Shown here in pieces: positions 9,563 through 17,747 of a stretch of DNA of 64,000 nucleotides. A model generated the notes under the pieces. That model was not told where the DNA came from. It did not search any database and saw nothing but the letters and a program-made list of their open reading frames with translations. Both the position numbers and the translations under genes were made by a program. Every line of letters begins with the position of its first letter. Position 1 is the first letter of the stretch. Origin of the DNA: Janthinobacterium sp. 61 (GTDB lineage Bacteria; Pseudomonadota; Gammaproteobacteria; Burkholderiales; Burkholderiaceae_D); assembly GCF_002846335.1 (NCBI RefSeq), contig NZ_PJMQ01000001.1, positions 2,294,001 through 2,358,000 of the forward strand, given 5' to 3'.

Positions 9563-11487
9563 ATGACGATACGGATCTGAATGAACACGGCAATCACCAA
9601 GGCGAGTTTCGGCAGAGTGTTGGCGGATGGGCTGAATACACCGTCAATATGACTGAAATAATAGATACGATTCGTCATGACGTAACTATTCCGCCCAGGA
9701 AAATAATACCAATCATATTTCTACCGGGTGTTATGGGTAGTAACTTAAGAATGACAAAAAAACGTCAAGATGATCTGAAGCGACCAGATAACAGATCATG
9801 GAGGCCTGATGACATGGTAGACAAATCTGGAAATTTGGCGGTTGCAACCGGTAGCGGTCTAGGTGGTTGGTTCAGGAGTGCGTCCCCCAGAGATCGACAA
9901 TTGGCTTTTGATCCGAATGAAACTGAAGTTGAGTACTATCAATATTCAATTGAAAATGAACGCTTCTTTCCAGGTGGTGATATCACCAAAGGATCCGACG
10001 TACGCCACAATAATGTTCCTGACGATTTCCTTGGAGTTCCACCATTGATTTCTGTTAGCACTAAAAAGAATGCACAAGTAGATTCTATTCAGAAACCTGG
10101 AGTAATGGGAAGATTTATTCCCCGCGAGGTACGTGAAACGCCAGCACATATTGCACGGTGGCGCGGATGGAGTGAAGTTCTTTTCGCCGGAGCCTATGGA
10201 GAAATGCTTCAAAAGACAGAATTTTTCATGAATAATATAACAAGAAAAGGACAAGTTTTACCTCATTGGAAAATTGATCCTTCCGATCAACAAACTGGTA
10301 GATATTCATTTGGCCAACAAGCCTACCCACCTATTGCCAAGCTTCTGATAAAAGATCCAAAAGAATTTGGCGGTTCTTCCGGAGTACCAATTAACAATTC
10401 TGACATGCTAAAGATTGCTCCATGTTGGTATCCGGTTCATGCGTTGGGATACAACTTCCTACAGAGCAATGCCATTTCTTCCACTGTTATTGCCGAACGC
10501 ATACGCGGCATAGTAAAAGGATATCAGAAATGCGGCTTCAAATGCGGCGAGGTCATTCTCGTCACGCATAGTATGGGAGGTTTGCTCGCCAGATCCTTGA
10601 TGCACCCTAGATATGGAAATATGCTTAATGACAAGGATATAAAAATACTTGGAATATATCATAACGTGATGCCTACCTTAGGCGCCGCCAGTGCATATAA
10701 ACGCATGCGTTTCGGTTTTCAGGAAAAGAGTGGCCCATTAAATACTCTCGCAGCCCAAGTTCTTGCCATTGACGGCGAACATGCCACAGCAATTCTCGCA
10801 AATACGCCAGCTCCTCTAGAGATGATGCCCGGCATGGCATATGGTCAAGAGTGGCTCAAAGTTGTTGACGCAAGTGATAAGTTGCTTTGGAGTTGGCCAC
10901 GAGATAAGGAGAGTGCGCTGGAGGGCATTTACCTGCAACCTGCAAATGCTTGGTGGAGGCTAATAAATCCTTCGTGGGTGAACCCGGCAAATATTCCACT
11001 TAACAAAGGAGGAGGCATCGACAATGTCATGCAACGATTGAAAGATGCCTCTGCCTTATTAAAGGAAATAGAGAAAATTTTTCATCCAAATACATATGCA
11101 AGCTATTGCGCATCAAAAGAGTTCCTAAGCTATGGAGAAATAACGTTCAAAGTCATTGAAGGTCTTGAAATAAAAAAATCAGCCAACCAGGAAAATACAA
11201 CGCCCCCACCAAATAAATGGAGGCTACTGACTGATGATGCAAAAGGCAACCTTACTATACAGGCGGGAACACGTGTTTTGAAGCTAAAATTACAACCAGC
11301 AAATTCCGCTGGCGATGAAACCGTCCCATCGGATCGTTCAGCAAAACACATACCTGGAAAAAAATTTGTCCATGGAGAGAAAGCTGGAACTGGATATGAA
11401 CATCAAAATAGCTATACTCATCCACATGTTCTAGCATCTATGCTTTATTCAATTGTGCAAATTGCAAAAACAGCCAAATGGGAATGA
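9559..11487 (+). CDS. Type VI secretion lipase effector (alpha/beta hydrolase, Tle4/PGAP1-like)
   Basis: The 642-residue alpha/beta hydrolase has no signal peptide, as expected for delivery on VgrG. An oxyanion-side segment PIIFLPGVMGSNLRM lies at about residues 51-66. The nucleophile elbow VTHSMGG places Ser338, the acid is probably Asp586 in GDETVP, and the His is probably His615 or His621 in HQNSYTHPH. These features fit type VI lipase effectors, and a Tli4-like neighbour suggests the Tle4 (TplE) branch with its PGAP1-like fold. Substrate class is inferred as membrane phospholipid. The gene is strikingly AT-rich compared with its neighbours and uses many rare-in-context codons, a sign of transfer. 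The start overlaps the vgrG stop by 4 bp. Confidence 0.75.
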   Translation: MNDDTDLNEHGNHQGEFRQSVGGWAEYTVNMTEIIDTIRHDVTIPPRKIIPIIFLPGVMGSNLRMTKKRQDDLKRPDNRSWRPDDMVDKSGNLAVATGSGLGGWFRSASPRDRQLAFDPNETEVEYYQYSIENERFFPGGDITKGSDVRHNNVPDDFLGVPPLISVSTKKNAQVDSIQKPGVMGRFIPREVRETPAHIARWRGWSEVLFAGAYGEMLQKTEFFMNNITRKGQVLPHWKIDPSDQQTGRYSFGQQAYPPIAKLLIKDPKEFGGSSGVPINNSDMLKIAPCWYPVHALGYNFLQSNAISSTVIAERIRGIVKGYQKCGFKCGEVILVTHSMGGLLARSLMHPRYGNMLNDKDIKILGIYHNVMPTLGAASAYKRMRFGFQEKSGPLNTLAAQVLAIDGEHATAILANTPAPLEMMPGMAYGQEWLKVVDASDKLLWSWPRDKESALEGIYLQPANAWWRLINPSWVNPANIPLNKGGGIDNVMQRLKDASALLKEIEKIFHPNTYASYCASKEFLSYGEITFKVIEGLEIKKSANQENTTPPPNKWRLLTDDAKGNLTIQAGTRVLKLKLQPANSAGDETVPSDRSAKHIPGKKFVHGEKAGTGYEHQNSYTHPHVLASMLYSIVQIAKTAKWE

Positions 11488-11489
11488 GT

Positions 11490-12605
11490 ATGCCAAATTA
11501 TAAAAAAGTCCTTATATTCATCATTTCTATTCTATCGATCCAAACAAAGGCAAATGAGATTGAGCCGCAAAAAATACATGAGGCAAAAGAAATGAACGAA
11601 AACAGCATTCAAAGAAGAAAAATAGAAACATTATTCCAGAGGACAAAAAATATATGCTTTGGCAGATACCTGTTAAATCTACCGAACGAAGCAGAATTAA
11701 TAGTCGGAAATTCGGCAGTGGATTTATTTAAAGGAGGCCCGGATAATTTAAAACGCCAGGCAGAAATTGATTTAAAAAAGATTCAATCCTTGAACATCTC
11801 ACCTGAAATTATTTACAATGACAATGGTCCAATAGAAAACAGCTGGCAACTTCGATACTACAATAGCAGCTCAGCCAAAGAAGCCAATTTTATAATTTAC
11901 CGGACGTTAATCAACAAAGGGGATTTCATATTTGCCATAGGCGATGCTGTAGGTAATGGCGACACCGAAAGAGCAACTGCAGAAAGACAGCTCATTCAAG
12001 CAAAAAGTCTCCGCTTGCGCGCTACTGAAGAGGTGCCAACCATGCCAGGCATTTGCGTAGAACACGGATTCATGAGCGAAAATCAGTATAAATATCAAGA
12101 AATAGACGACGTAGGTATTTATTTACCCAGCTTGCCAGATGTTACTTTCTCCATCAGCTCAAATAAAGATGCATACGGTGACTACCCACCGGCAGAATTT
12201 GAGTCAAGATTGCGCGGAGAACTATCGCTACTCCATCGCATACAAGACGCAAAAAAAATTCAAGGCAACAACTACCCCAAGCGCACTCTGCTGCGCGAAG
12301 GCAAGCGCACAGTTCAACACTGGAAAGGCGAAGAGTCGCTGATACGACGTACCGATGGCGTACATGATTTTGAATGGGCATTGGTGGGCAAACCGAAAGA
12401 CATCGCAAATCCGTCTGTGCTGGAAGTCAAGATGTACACCAAAGTCGCCCACAACATGGTCGGTGCCGCCGAAGCAGCGTCGCTGACCGACGAGGAGGCG
12501 ATAGCCTTGTGGGACAAGCTGCTGTCGGGCTTGAAGTTCCGGGTGAAAGTGCCGGGGGCACCGCCGGGTTCGTATTATATCGATCCGGACAAACCGGCGC
12601 AGTGA
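11490..12605 (+). CDS. Probable type VI lipase immunity protein (Tli4 family)
   Basis: The 371-residue product starts with a signal peptide (MPNYKKVLIFIISILSI), which places it in the periplasm where a phospholipase effector would act. It contains the Tli4-like pattern CFGRYLLNLP near residue 55, a central IYLPSLPDVTFSIS segment and a C-terminal domain with MVGAAEAASLTDEEAIALWDKLL. It follows the lipase directly, the usual effector-immunity order. ATG 11490 has GGGA at 6 bp; ATGs at 11478 and 11484 (overlapping the effector stop) are alternatives. The first two thirds are AT-rich while the last third, from about 12270, has host-like GC-rich sequence, so the gene is mosaic. Confidence 0.75.
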   Translation: MPNYKKVLIFIISILSIQTKANEIEPQKIHEAKEMNENSIQRRKIETLFQRTKNICFGRYLLNLPNEAELIVGNSAVDLFKGGPDNLKRQAEIDLKKIQSLNISPEIIYNDNGPIENSWQLRYYNSSSAKEANFIIYRTLINKGDFIFAIGDAVGNGDTERATAERQLIQAKSLRLRATEEVPTMPGICVEHGFMSENQYKYQEIDDVGIYLPSLPDVTFSISSNKDAYGDYPPAEFESRLRGELSLLHRIQDAKKIQGNNYPKRTLLREGKRTVQHWKGEESLIRRTDGVHDFEWALVGKPKDIANPSVLEVKMYTKVAHNMVGAAEAASLTDEEAIALWDKLLSGLKFRVKVPGAPPGSYYIDPDKPAQ

Positions 12606-12674
12606 CAGCTGGATAAGCTCATGCTGGCGCCATGCCGGCGATTACGCTAGCATGGCCTTTTGCCCGGAGCTTCC

Positions 12675-13154
12675 ATGCCCATCACCCTGCGCCCCGCCCT
12701 GCCCGACGATATCGACGCCCTGTGGGCCTTGCGCACGGTAGCCGTGCGCGTCAGTTGTGCCACGCATTATGCGCCGGAGCAAATTGCTGTATGGACGGCT
12801 TCGACCGTGCCGCCTGCGTATGCCGCCATGCTGGCCGCAGGTGGCGGCATCGTGGCGATGCAGGATAATGCCATCACCGGCTACGCCATGCTGGACGCAA
12901 ATAAGCAGGAAGTCGATGCCGTGTTTGTCGACCCCGCGTGCGCGGGCCTGGGCATCGGCAAGCGGCTGCTGGCGGCGCTGGAGCTGCTGGCGCGCCAGCG
13001 CGGCATAGTCCGCCTGCACCTGTCCGCGTCGCTCAATGCCGTGCCGTTTTACGCTGCCGCCGGCTTTGTTGCCTTGCGCGAGGAAGCGTATGCGCATCCC
13101 AGCGGCATCAGCCTAGCCAGCGTGGCGATGGAAAAGGCGCTGGCGGCCGCCTGA
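12675..13154 (+). CDS. GNAT family N-acetyltransferase
   Basis: The 159-residue product has the single-domain GNAT layout: an N-terminal ITLRPALPDDIDALWALR, an acceptor-side strand, then the acetyl-CoA loop VFVDPACAGLGIGKRLLAALE (the Q/RxxGxG/A element reads AGLGIGKR), and a C-terminal VPFYAAAGFVALRE segment typical of motif B. The substrate is unknown. ATG 12675 is preferred because GGAG lies 6 bp upstream; a TTG at 12660 gives a longer frame. It is transcribed away from the type VI block with no obvious terminator between. Confidence 0.85.
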   Translation: MPITLRPALPDDIDALWALRTVAVRVSCATHYAPEQIAVWTASTVPPAYAAMLAAGGGIVAMQDNAITGYAMLDANKQEVDAVFVDPACAGLGIGKRLLAALELLARQRGIVRLHLSASLNAVPFYAAAGFVALREEAYAHPSGISLASVAMEKALAAA

Positions 13155-13158
13155 GCCG

Positions 13159-13332
13159 TCAATCGCCTGTCGCAGCAGCTTCGGACTCGGCCAGGCAGTG
13201 CTGCAGTTTCGCGATCAGGGCGCGCACTTCGTCGCCGGCCAGGTCCAGCGGGTCGCCCTGCGCGCCGACGGCGATCAGGCAGATGGCCGAGCCGTCGTAC
13301 CAGGCGTCGAGGCGTTCTTCCTGATTATTCAT
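13159..13332 (-). CDS. Small hypothetical protein (57 aa)
   Basis: The short acidic product (MNNQEERLDAWYDGS...) has no recognised domain and no membrane segment. It overlaps the end of the DUF2750 gene by 8 bp, so it is the last member of a minus-strand gene string that begins with the SulP transporter at 16001. The start at 13332 (rather than 13362) sits within the overlap, as the neighbouring small genes do. Function unknown; context suggests an accessory of the immunity-like genes. Confidence 0.55.
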   Translation of the reverse strand: MNNQEERLDAWYDGSAICLIAVGAQGDPLDLAGDEVRALIAKLQHCLAESEAAATGD

Positions 13333-13702
13333 AGTGTCTGGCTTCCTCTCGCAGGTCGGCAAGCAGATCAGCAGGCGCCGCGATGCTGGCGCTGCCCTGC
13401 GGCACGGGAAACACGGAAGCCAGCTGGTGATTGCTCGCCATGCCAGGCAGCCACTTGTTCAAAAAATCGTCGAGGGCGATGGCGCGCGGCTGGAAATACT
13501 CCCAGTCGCCGCTGGCGCACGCTTGCGCGAATACCGCTTCCGGCCAGAACGGGATGACGACCTTGCCGTCGACTTGCGCCGTGGCCCAGCCGTCGTGGTA
13601 CAAGCCCCACACTTCTTGCGTATCGGCCACTTTGCGCACAAAGTAGGCATGGCGTTCGGCGGACGGCAGCCCCGCCACCTGCTTGAACTTTTCAGGATGC
13701 AC
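13325..13702 (-). CDS. DUF2750 domain protein
   Basis: The 125-residue product resembles DUF2750 proteins: RHAYFVRKVADTQEVWGLYHDGWA, then VIPFWPEAVFAQACASGDW and a C-terminal FLNKWLPGMASN. The start is GTG (13702), supported by a strong GGGGAAAACC ribosome site, and overlaps the upstream gene's stop by 11 bp. The family has no known enzymatic function and is often found among immunity-like genes. The product is soluble and lacks a signal peptide. Confidence 0.7.
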   Translation of the reverse strand: MHPEKFKQVAGLPSAERHAYFVRKVADTQEVWGLYHDGWATAQVDGKVVIPFWPEAVFAQACASGDWEYFQPRAIALDDFLNKWLPGMASNHQLASVFPVPQGSASIAAPADLLADLREEARHYE

Positions 13703-13973
13703 GGTTTTCCCCTACCCCGTCCCAAACCCGTAAGTGCGGCGCGCACCAGCCCGTCACCATGTCGAGGGCGTCCAGTATCACGTCTTCCAGCGGCCCCTCC
13801 TGCGTGGCGGGGCGCAGTTCGTGCAGCAAGGCGGCCACTTGCGCGGCCGTCACGCCGCTGGCCTTATAGCGCAGCAAGATGGCGCGCAGCGCGAGCAAAC
13901 CTGCCCTGGCGTCCAGCGCGGCCAGCAAGTCCCGGTCGATGTCGGCGATGATGGTTTGCGTGGTGTGCGCCAT
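13692..13973 (-). CDS. Hypothetical protein (93 aa)
   Basis: A 93-residue mostly helical product (AHTTQTIIADIDRDLLAALD..., then ALLHELRPATQEGPLEDVILDA in part) that I cannot assign to a family. ATG 13973 has GGAGG upstream and begins one base after the Imm1-like stop codon. An upstream in-frame extension would read antisense through the Imm1-like gene and is rejected. Its position between Imm1-like and DUF2750 genes, with overlaps on both sides, suggests co-expression with them. Confidence 0.55.
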   Translation of the reverse strand: MAHTTQTIIADIDRDLLAALDARAGLLALRAILLRYKASGVTAAQVAALLHELRPATQEGPLEDVILDALDMVTGWCAPHLRVWDGVGENRAS

Positions 13974-13974
13974 C

Positions 13975-14364
13975 TCAATCCGCCTCCCATGCGATGGCGG
14001 CCGGCCGCGCGCCGCCTGTCCTGAAAAACGCGACAAAGGCACGCTGGCAGTGTTCCACCTCCACGCACCATGCCTCGGGATACTCGTCCACCTGGCCATT
14101 GGCCAGCAGATAGCTACAGGTGCCCTCTGCCTCCTCGTCACCCAGTGTATGAAAACTCAAGTCGTCCTGCCCCGACAGATACATCAGCCAGGCATTGCCG
14201 CCATTGCGCAGCATGCACAGGGCCGGGCCCTGTTCCGCCTCCGTGGCCCTGGTCAGCCACAATTCGCATTGCGCCAGCGCACACGCTTCCTGCAGTGCCT
14301 GTTCCAGCGCCTGCACGCTGTCGAGCACACGCGGCTCGCCATGCAAATTCAATTCCATCATCAT
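13975..14364 (-). CDS. Imm1-like immunity protein
   Basis: The 129-residue product has the layout of Imm1 family immunity proteins: a central AWLMYLSGQDDLSFHTLGDE block and a C-terminal AFVAFFRTGGARPAAIAWE block. Imm1 proteins neutralise toxins of polymorphic or contact-dependent systems in the cytoplasm. No toxin lies next to it, so it looks like an orphan immunity gene. Three consecutive Met codons make the exact start uncertain; the first, at 14364, overlaps the SulP stop by 4 bp. Confidence 0.6.
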   Translation of the reverse strand: MMMELNLHGEPRVLDSVQALEQALQEACALAQCELWLTRATEAEQGPALCMLRNGGNAWLMYLSGQDDLSFHTLGDEEAEGTCSYLLANGQVDEYPEAWCVEVEHCQRAFVAFFRTGGARPAAIAWEAD

Positions 14365-16001
14365 GTTTTGCTCCCGCTCAGATCGTTTGTCGCCAGCGCC
14401 GTGCTCAGGTACAGCTTGCCGCTCAGGTCTTGCAGCAGGCTGCTCTGGCGCAGGCGGTCCATCACGGGCCCTTTCACCTCGGCCAGGTTCAGGCTGATGC
14501 CGCGCTTGATCAGCGCGCCGTTGAGCTCGATCAAGCCCAGCAAGGCCGTGCTGTCGATCTGGTTGACGGCCGACAAGACCAGCACCAGGTGGCGCGCCGT
14601 CGGATGGCCACGCAATTCGTCCTCGACGCGCTCCGTGACGGCTTCCACATTGCCGAAGAACAGGCCGGCATCGATACGCAGCAGCAACACGTCCGGCAGG
14701 GTTTGGGCCTCGTAGCGCTCCACGTTGCGGAAGTGCTCGCTATTCGGAATACGCCCCAGCACGGCGATGTGCGGACGGCTCGCGCGCCAGATCAAGGTGC
14801 CCATCGACAGCAGCACGCCGATCACCACGCCCGCCTCCACGCCCAGCACCAGCACGCCGGCCGTCGTTGCCAGCAGGGCCAGCGCATCGCTGCGGTCGTA
14901 GCGCCATGACAATTTCAAGGTGTCCCAGTCCAGCAGGCTGGCCACGGCAAAGATGATGGTGGCCGCCAAGACCGGCAGCGGCAACAGTGCCAGCCAGCCC
15001 GTGGGCGCCACCAGCGCCAGCGCCAGCAAGCCCGCAGTGATGATGCTGGCCAGCGGCGTATTCGCGCCCGCCTGGAAATTGACGGCCGAGCGCGAGATGG
15101 AACCGGTGACGGGGAAGCCGCCCGACAGCGCGCTGGCCACGTTGGCGGCGCCCAGGCCCAGCAGTTCTCGGTTCGTGTGCAGTTTTTCACCGCGCTTTTG
15201 CGCCAGCGTCTGGGCGGCGGACATGCTCATCAAAAAGATGATGAAGGCGATCAGCAGCGCCGGCGACAGCAAGGTGCGCCAATGAGCGCTGGAGGTGGCC
15301 AGGTTCAGGCCCGGCAAGCCGCTGGGCACGTGGCCCGTCGTCTGCACGCCCATCGCTTCCAAGCCGCCATAGGCGACGAGCGCGATGCCTGCCAGCACCA
15401 GCGCCATCGGCGCCAGGCGCGCGCCCACGTCGGCCACCACCTTGTTCAAGCCGCAACGCTGCATCAGGCGCGACGCGTAGCGCTTGGCCAGCCACAGGAA
15501 CAACAGGCCAGACAGCCCCAGCACGAGGCTGGGCGCATGCCAGTGGGGAATGCTGGCACCCAGCAAGGGCGTGATTTGCCCCCAGATGATCAGGATGGCG
15601 GCGCCATTGCTGAACCCGCTAATCACGGGGCGCGACAAAAAGCTGGCCATGAAGCCCAGGCGCAGCACGCCGCACAGCAGCAGGACCAGGCCGCTGATGA
15701 AAGCCAGCTGGGCGGCCAGGACGATATATAAGGAGGAACCGGGGTCGGCCAGCGGCGCCAGCGCGGCGGCCGTCATCAGCGAGACGATGGCCATGGGGCC
15801 TACCGATTGCGTCATGCTGCTGCCGAACAAGGCGTACAGCACGGGCGGCAGGATGCTGGCATAGATGCCCACCACGGGCGGCAAACCGGCCACCAGCGCG
15901 TAGGCCATGCCTTGCGGCACCATCATCATGGCGACAACGATACCGGCAGTGATGTCCCCGGCCAACAGAGGACGCCGGTATTGCCTGAGCCAGAGCAGCA
16001 T
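14361..16001 (-). CDS. SulP family anion permease with STAS domain
   Basis: The 546-residue inner-membrane protein has about a dozen hydrophobic helices over residues 1-410, including the SulP signature region VPQGMAYALVAGLPPVVGIYAS (read in two parts, residues about 28-50) and MTQSVGPMAIVSLMTAA. A cytoplasmic STAS domain occupies about residues 430-535 (LLLRIDAGLFFGNVEAV..., LVLSAVNQIDSTALLGL). SulP proteins carry sulfate, bicarbonate or dicarboxylates; substrate cannot be told from sequence alone. It heads a minus-strand series with four overlapping small genes downstream. Confidence 0.9.
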   Translation of the reverse strand: MLLWLRQYRRPLLAGDITAGIVVAMMMVPQGMAYALVAGLPPVVGIYASILPPVLYALFGSSMTQSVGPMAIVSLMTAAALAPLADPGSSLYIVLAAQLAFISGLVLLLCGVLRLGFMASFLSRPVISGFSNGAAILIIWGQITPLLGASIPHWHAPSLVLGLSGLLFLWLAKRYASRLMQRCGLNKVVADVGARLAPMALVLAGIALVAYGGLEAMGVQTTGHVPSGLPGLNLATSSAHWRTLLSPALLIAFIIFLMSMSAAQTLAQKRGEKLHTNRELLGLGAANVASALSGGFPVTGSISRSAVNFQAGANTPLASIITAGLLALALVAPTGWLALLPLPVLAATIIFAVASLLDWDTLKLSWRYDRSDALALLATTAGVLVLGVEAGVVIGVLLSMGTLIWRASRPHIAVLGRIPNSEHFRNVERYEAQTLPDVLLLRIDAGLFFGNVEAVTERVEDELRGHPTARHLVLVLSAVNQIDSTALLGLIELNGALIKRGISLNLAEVKGPVMDRLRQSSLLQDLSGKLYLSTALATNDLSGSKT

Positions 16002-16069
16002 GATGAAATCCCAAAATCTGAAAACCGAAGCCTATCATGCGACGAGGCTGGCTGACAGGGGGAGCGTGC

Positions 16070-16639
16070 TTAGTCTGCCAGCAATTGCGCCTTCACGGCA
16101 TCGAGGATTTCCGCCGACAGGGCCTCGTCATCGACGGATCGGGCCAGCACCATGGCGCCCACCATGGCGGCAAACGTGGCGATCGCCTGCTGGCGACGCT
16201 CTTCCGGCGCACTATCGGGCAGCAAATCCTGCAGCAGCGCGAACTGCTGCTGCGTGGCTTGCGTAAACGCAGGACGCGCGCCAGGCGACATGCGTGCCGC
16301 ATCGACGCCCATGGCCGCCGCCGGGCAACCGCTGCCCGGCTGGTCGCGGTGCCTGGTGGTCAGATAGTTCTCGATAATGGCCGGCAGCGCCCGCTGCGGG
16401 TCGCTGGCAACCTTCCCCCGCCAGCCTTCCAGCGATTTATTCAAGGCATGCTGGCACGCCTCGATCATCAAGTCTTCCTTGGACGCGAAATGACCGTAGA
16501 AGCCGCCATGCGTGAGGCCAGCGTTCTTCATCAGGTCAGCCACGCCGATGCCGTCGTAACCCTTTTCGCGGAACAATCTGGCCGCCACGTCCACGATGCG
16601 CTCGCGGTTCAACGCCGCCTGTTCCCTGCTCACTTTCAT
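16070..16639 (-). CDS. TetR/AcrR family transcriptional regulator
   Basis: The 189-residue product has an N-terminal TetR helix-turn-helix (NRERIVDVAARLFREKGYDGIGVADLM, followed by AGLTHGGFYGHFASKEDLM) and an all-helical C-terminal ligand domain with PGSGCPAAAMG, as in LmrA/YxaF or AcuR-like TetRs. It is divergent from the SDR gene at 16767 and lies 68 bp upstream of the SulP start on the same strand. A perfect inverted repeat directly upstream (16653-16671) is its probable operator. The likely targets are itself and the SDR gene. Confidence 0.9.
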   Translation of the reverse strand: MKVSREQAALNRERIVDVAARLFREKGYDGIGVADLMKNAGLTHGGFYGHFASKEDLMIEACQHALNKSLEGWRGKVASDPQRALPAIIENYLTTRHRDQPGSGCPAAAMGVDAARMSPGARPAFTQATQQQFALLQDLLPDSAPEERRQQAIATFAAMVGAMVLARSVDDEALSAEILDAVKAQLLAD

Positions 16640-16652
16640 GCTGGCCTCCCAC

Positions 16653-16671
16653 TATGATGTCAATCATCATA
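16653..16671. promoter_or_regulatory. Inverted repeat, probable TetR operator
   Basis: TATGATG-TCAAT-CATCATA has perfect 7-bp arms around a 5-bp centre. It lies 14 bp upstream of the TetR start codon in the divergent gap towards the SDR gene, the usual place for a TetR self-operator. Confidence 0.55.
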
Positions 16672-16766
16672 TAATTTTACACCCGTTTGCGCCACTCTGT
16701 TAGCAAGCGCACCGTCGGATGCTGGCGCCGCGCCGATACTGAATCTTCGTTTCCACGGAGGCCAGC

Positions 16767-17744
16767 ATGAACGAGAACAAGGACCAGTCCGCCGGTAACT
16801 TGCAGCGCCGCATACAGCAGGAGCAGGATGGCCGCGATGCAGCCAAGCCCACCGAGCAAAAAAGCAAGTCCCCCGTGCAGACAGGCAGCCGTAGCCAGCC
16901 AGTCCCTCCCCTGCCCGCCCAGCACCTGGCCAAGCCCGGCATCGAAGCGCAGATGCAGTTGAAACCCCGCTTCCTGGCACCCGACTACTGTGGCAGCGGC
17001 AAGCTGGCCGGCATGGTGGCCATCATCACGGGCGGCGATTCGGGCATCGGCCGCGCCGTGGCCGTGCTGTACGCGCGCGAAGGGGCCGATGTCGCCATCA
17101 TTTACCTGAACGAACACGCGGACGCCAACGAGACGCGCCGCTATGTGGAAGCGGAAGGCCAAAGCTGCCTCCTGATCCCCGGCGATGTGCGCGAACAGGG
17201 CTTTTGCCAGCAAGCCGTCAGCCAGGTGATGGAACGGTTCACACACATCGACGTGCTGGTCAACAACGCGGCCTTCCAGGAACATGCCGAATCGCTGCTG
17301 GACTTGAGCGAGGAACGCTTCGACCTCACCATGAAAACCAATGTGTACGGGTACTTTCACATGGCCAAGGCCGTGCTGCCCCATTTGCAGCGCGGCGCTG
17401 CCATCATCAACACGGGGTCCGTGACGGGTTTGCGAGGGTCGAAGCACTTGCTCGACTATTCCACCACCAAGGGCGCCATCCATGCCTTCACCATGGCGCT
17501 GGCCGGCAACTTGCTCGACAAGGGCATCCGCGTCAACGCCATCGCACCGGGCCCCGTCTGGACGCCGCTTAACCCAGCCGACAAGACGCCGGAGGACATC
17601 CAGAAATTCGGCGCGGACACGGACATGCGCCGGCCGGCCCAGCCGGAGGAATTATCACCCGCCTACGTCTTCCTGGCTTCGCCCGCCTGTTCCAGCTACA
17701 TCACGGGCATCGTCCTGCCCGTCACCGGCAGCGCGGGAGAATAA
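16767..17744 (+). CDS. SDR family oxidoreductase (YdaD/YhdF-like)
   Basis: The 325-residue classical short-chain dehydrogenase has the cofactor motif TGGDSGIGRA at about residue 88, NNAA at about 170, a catalytic Ser in NTGSVTGLRG, and YSTTK (Tyr-x-x-x-Lys). The 80-residue N-terminal Gln/Pro-rich extension before the Rossmann fold is typical of the general-stress YdaD/YhdF subgroup. Substrate unknown. It is followed after 3 bp by ku, so the two are probably co-transcribed; this subgroup often sits with stress and DNA-repair genes. Confidence 0.9.
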   Translation: MNENKDQSAGNLQRRIQQEQDGRDAAKPTEQKSKSPVQTGSRSQPVPPLPAQHLAKPGIEAQMQLKPRFLAPDYCGSGKLAGMVAIITGGDSGIGRAVAVLYAREGADVAIIYLNEHADANETRRYVEAEGQSCLLIPGDVREQGFCQQAVSQVMERFTHIDVLVNNAAFQEHAESLLDLSEERFDLTMKTNVYGYFHMAKAVLPHLQRGAAIINTGSVTGLRGSKHLLDYSTTKGAIHAFTMALAGNLLDKGIRVNAIAPGPVWTPLNPADKTPEDIQKFGADTDMRRPAQPEELSPAYVFLASPACSSYITGIVLPVTGSAGE

Positions 17745-17747
17745 GCG

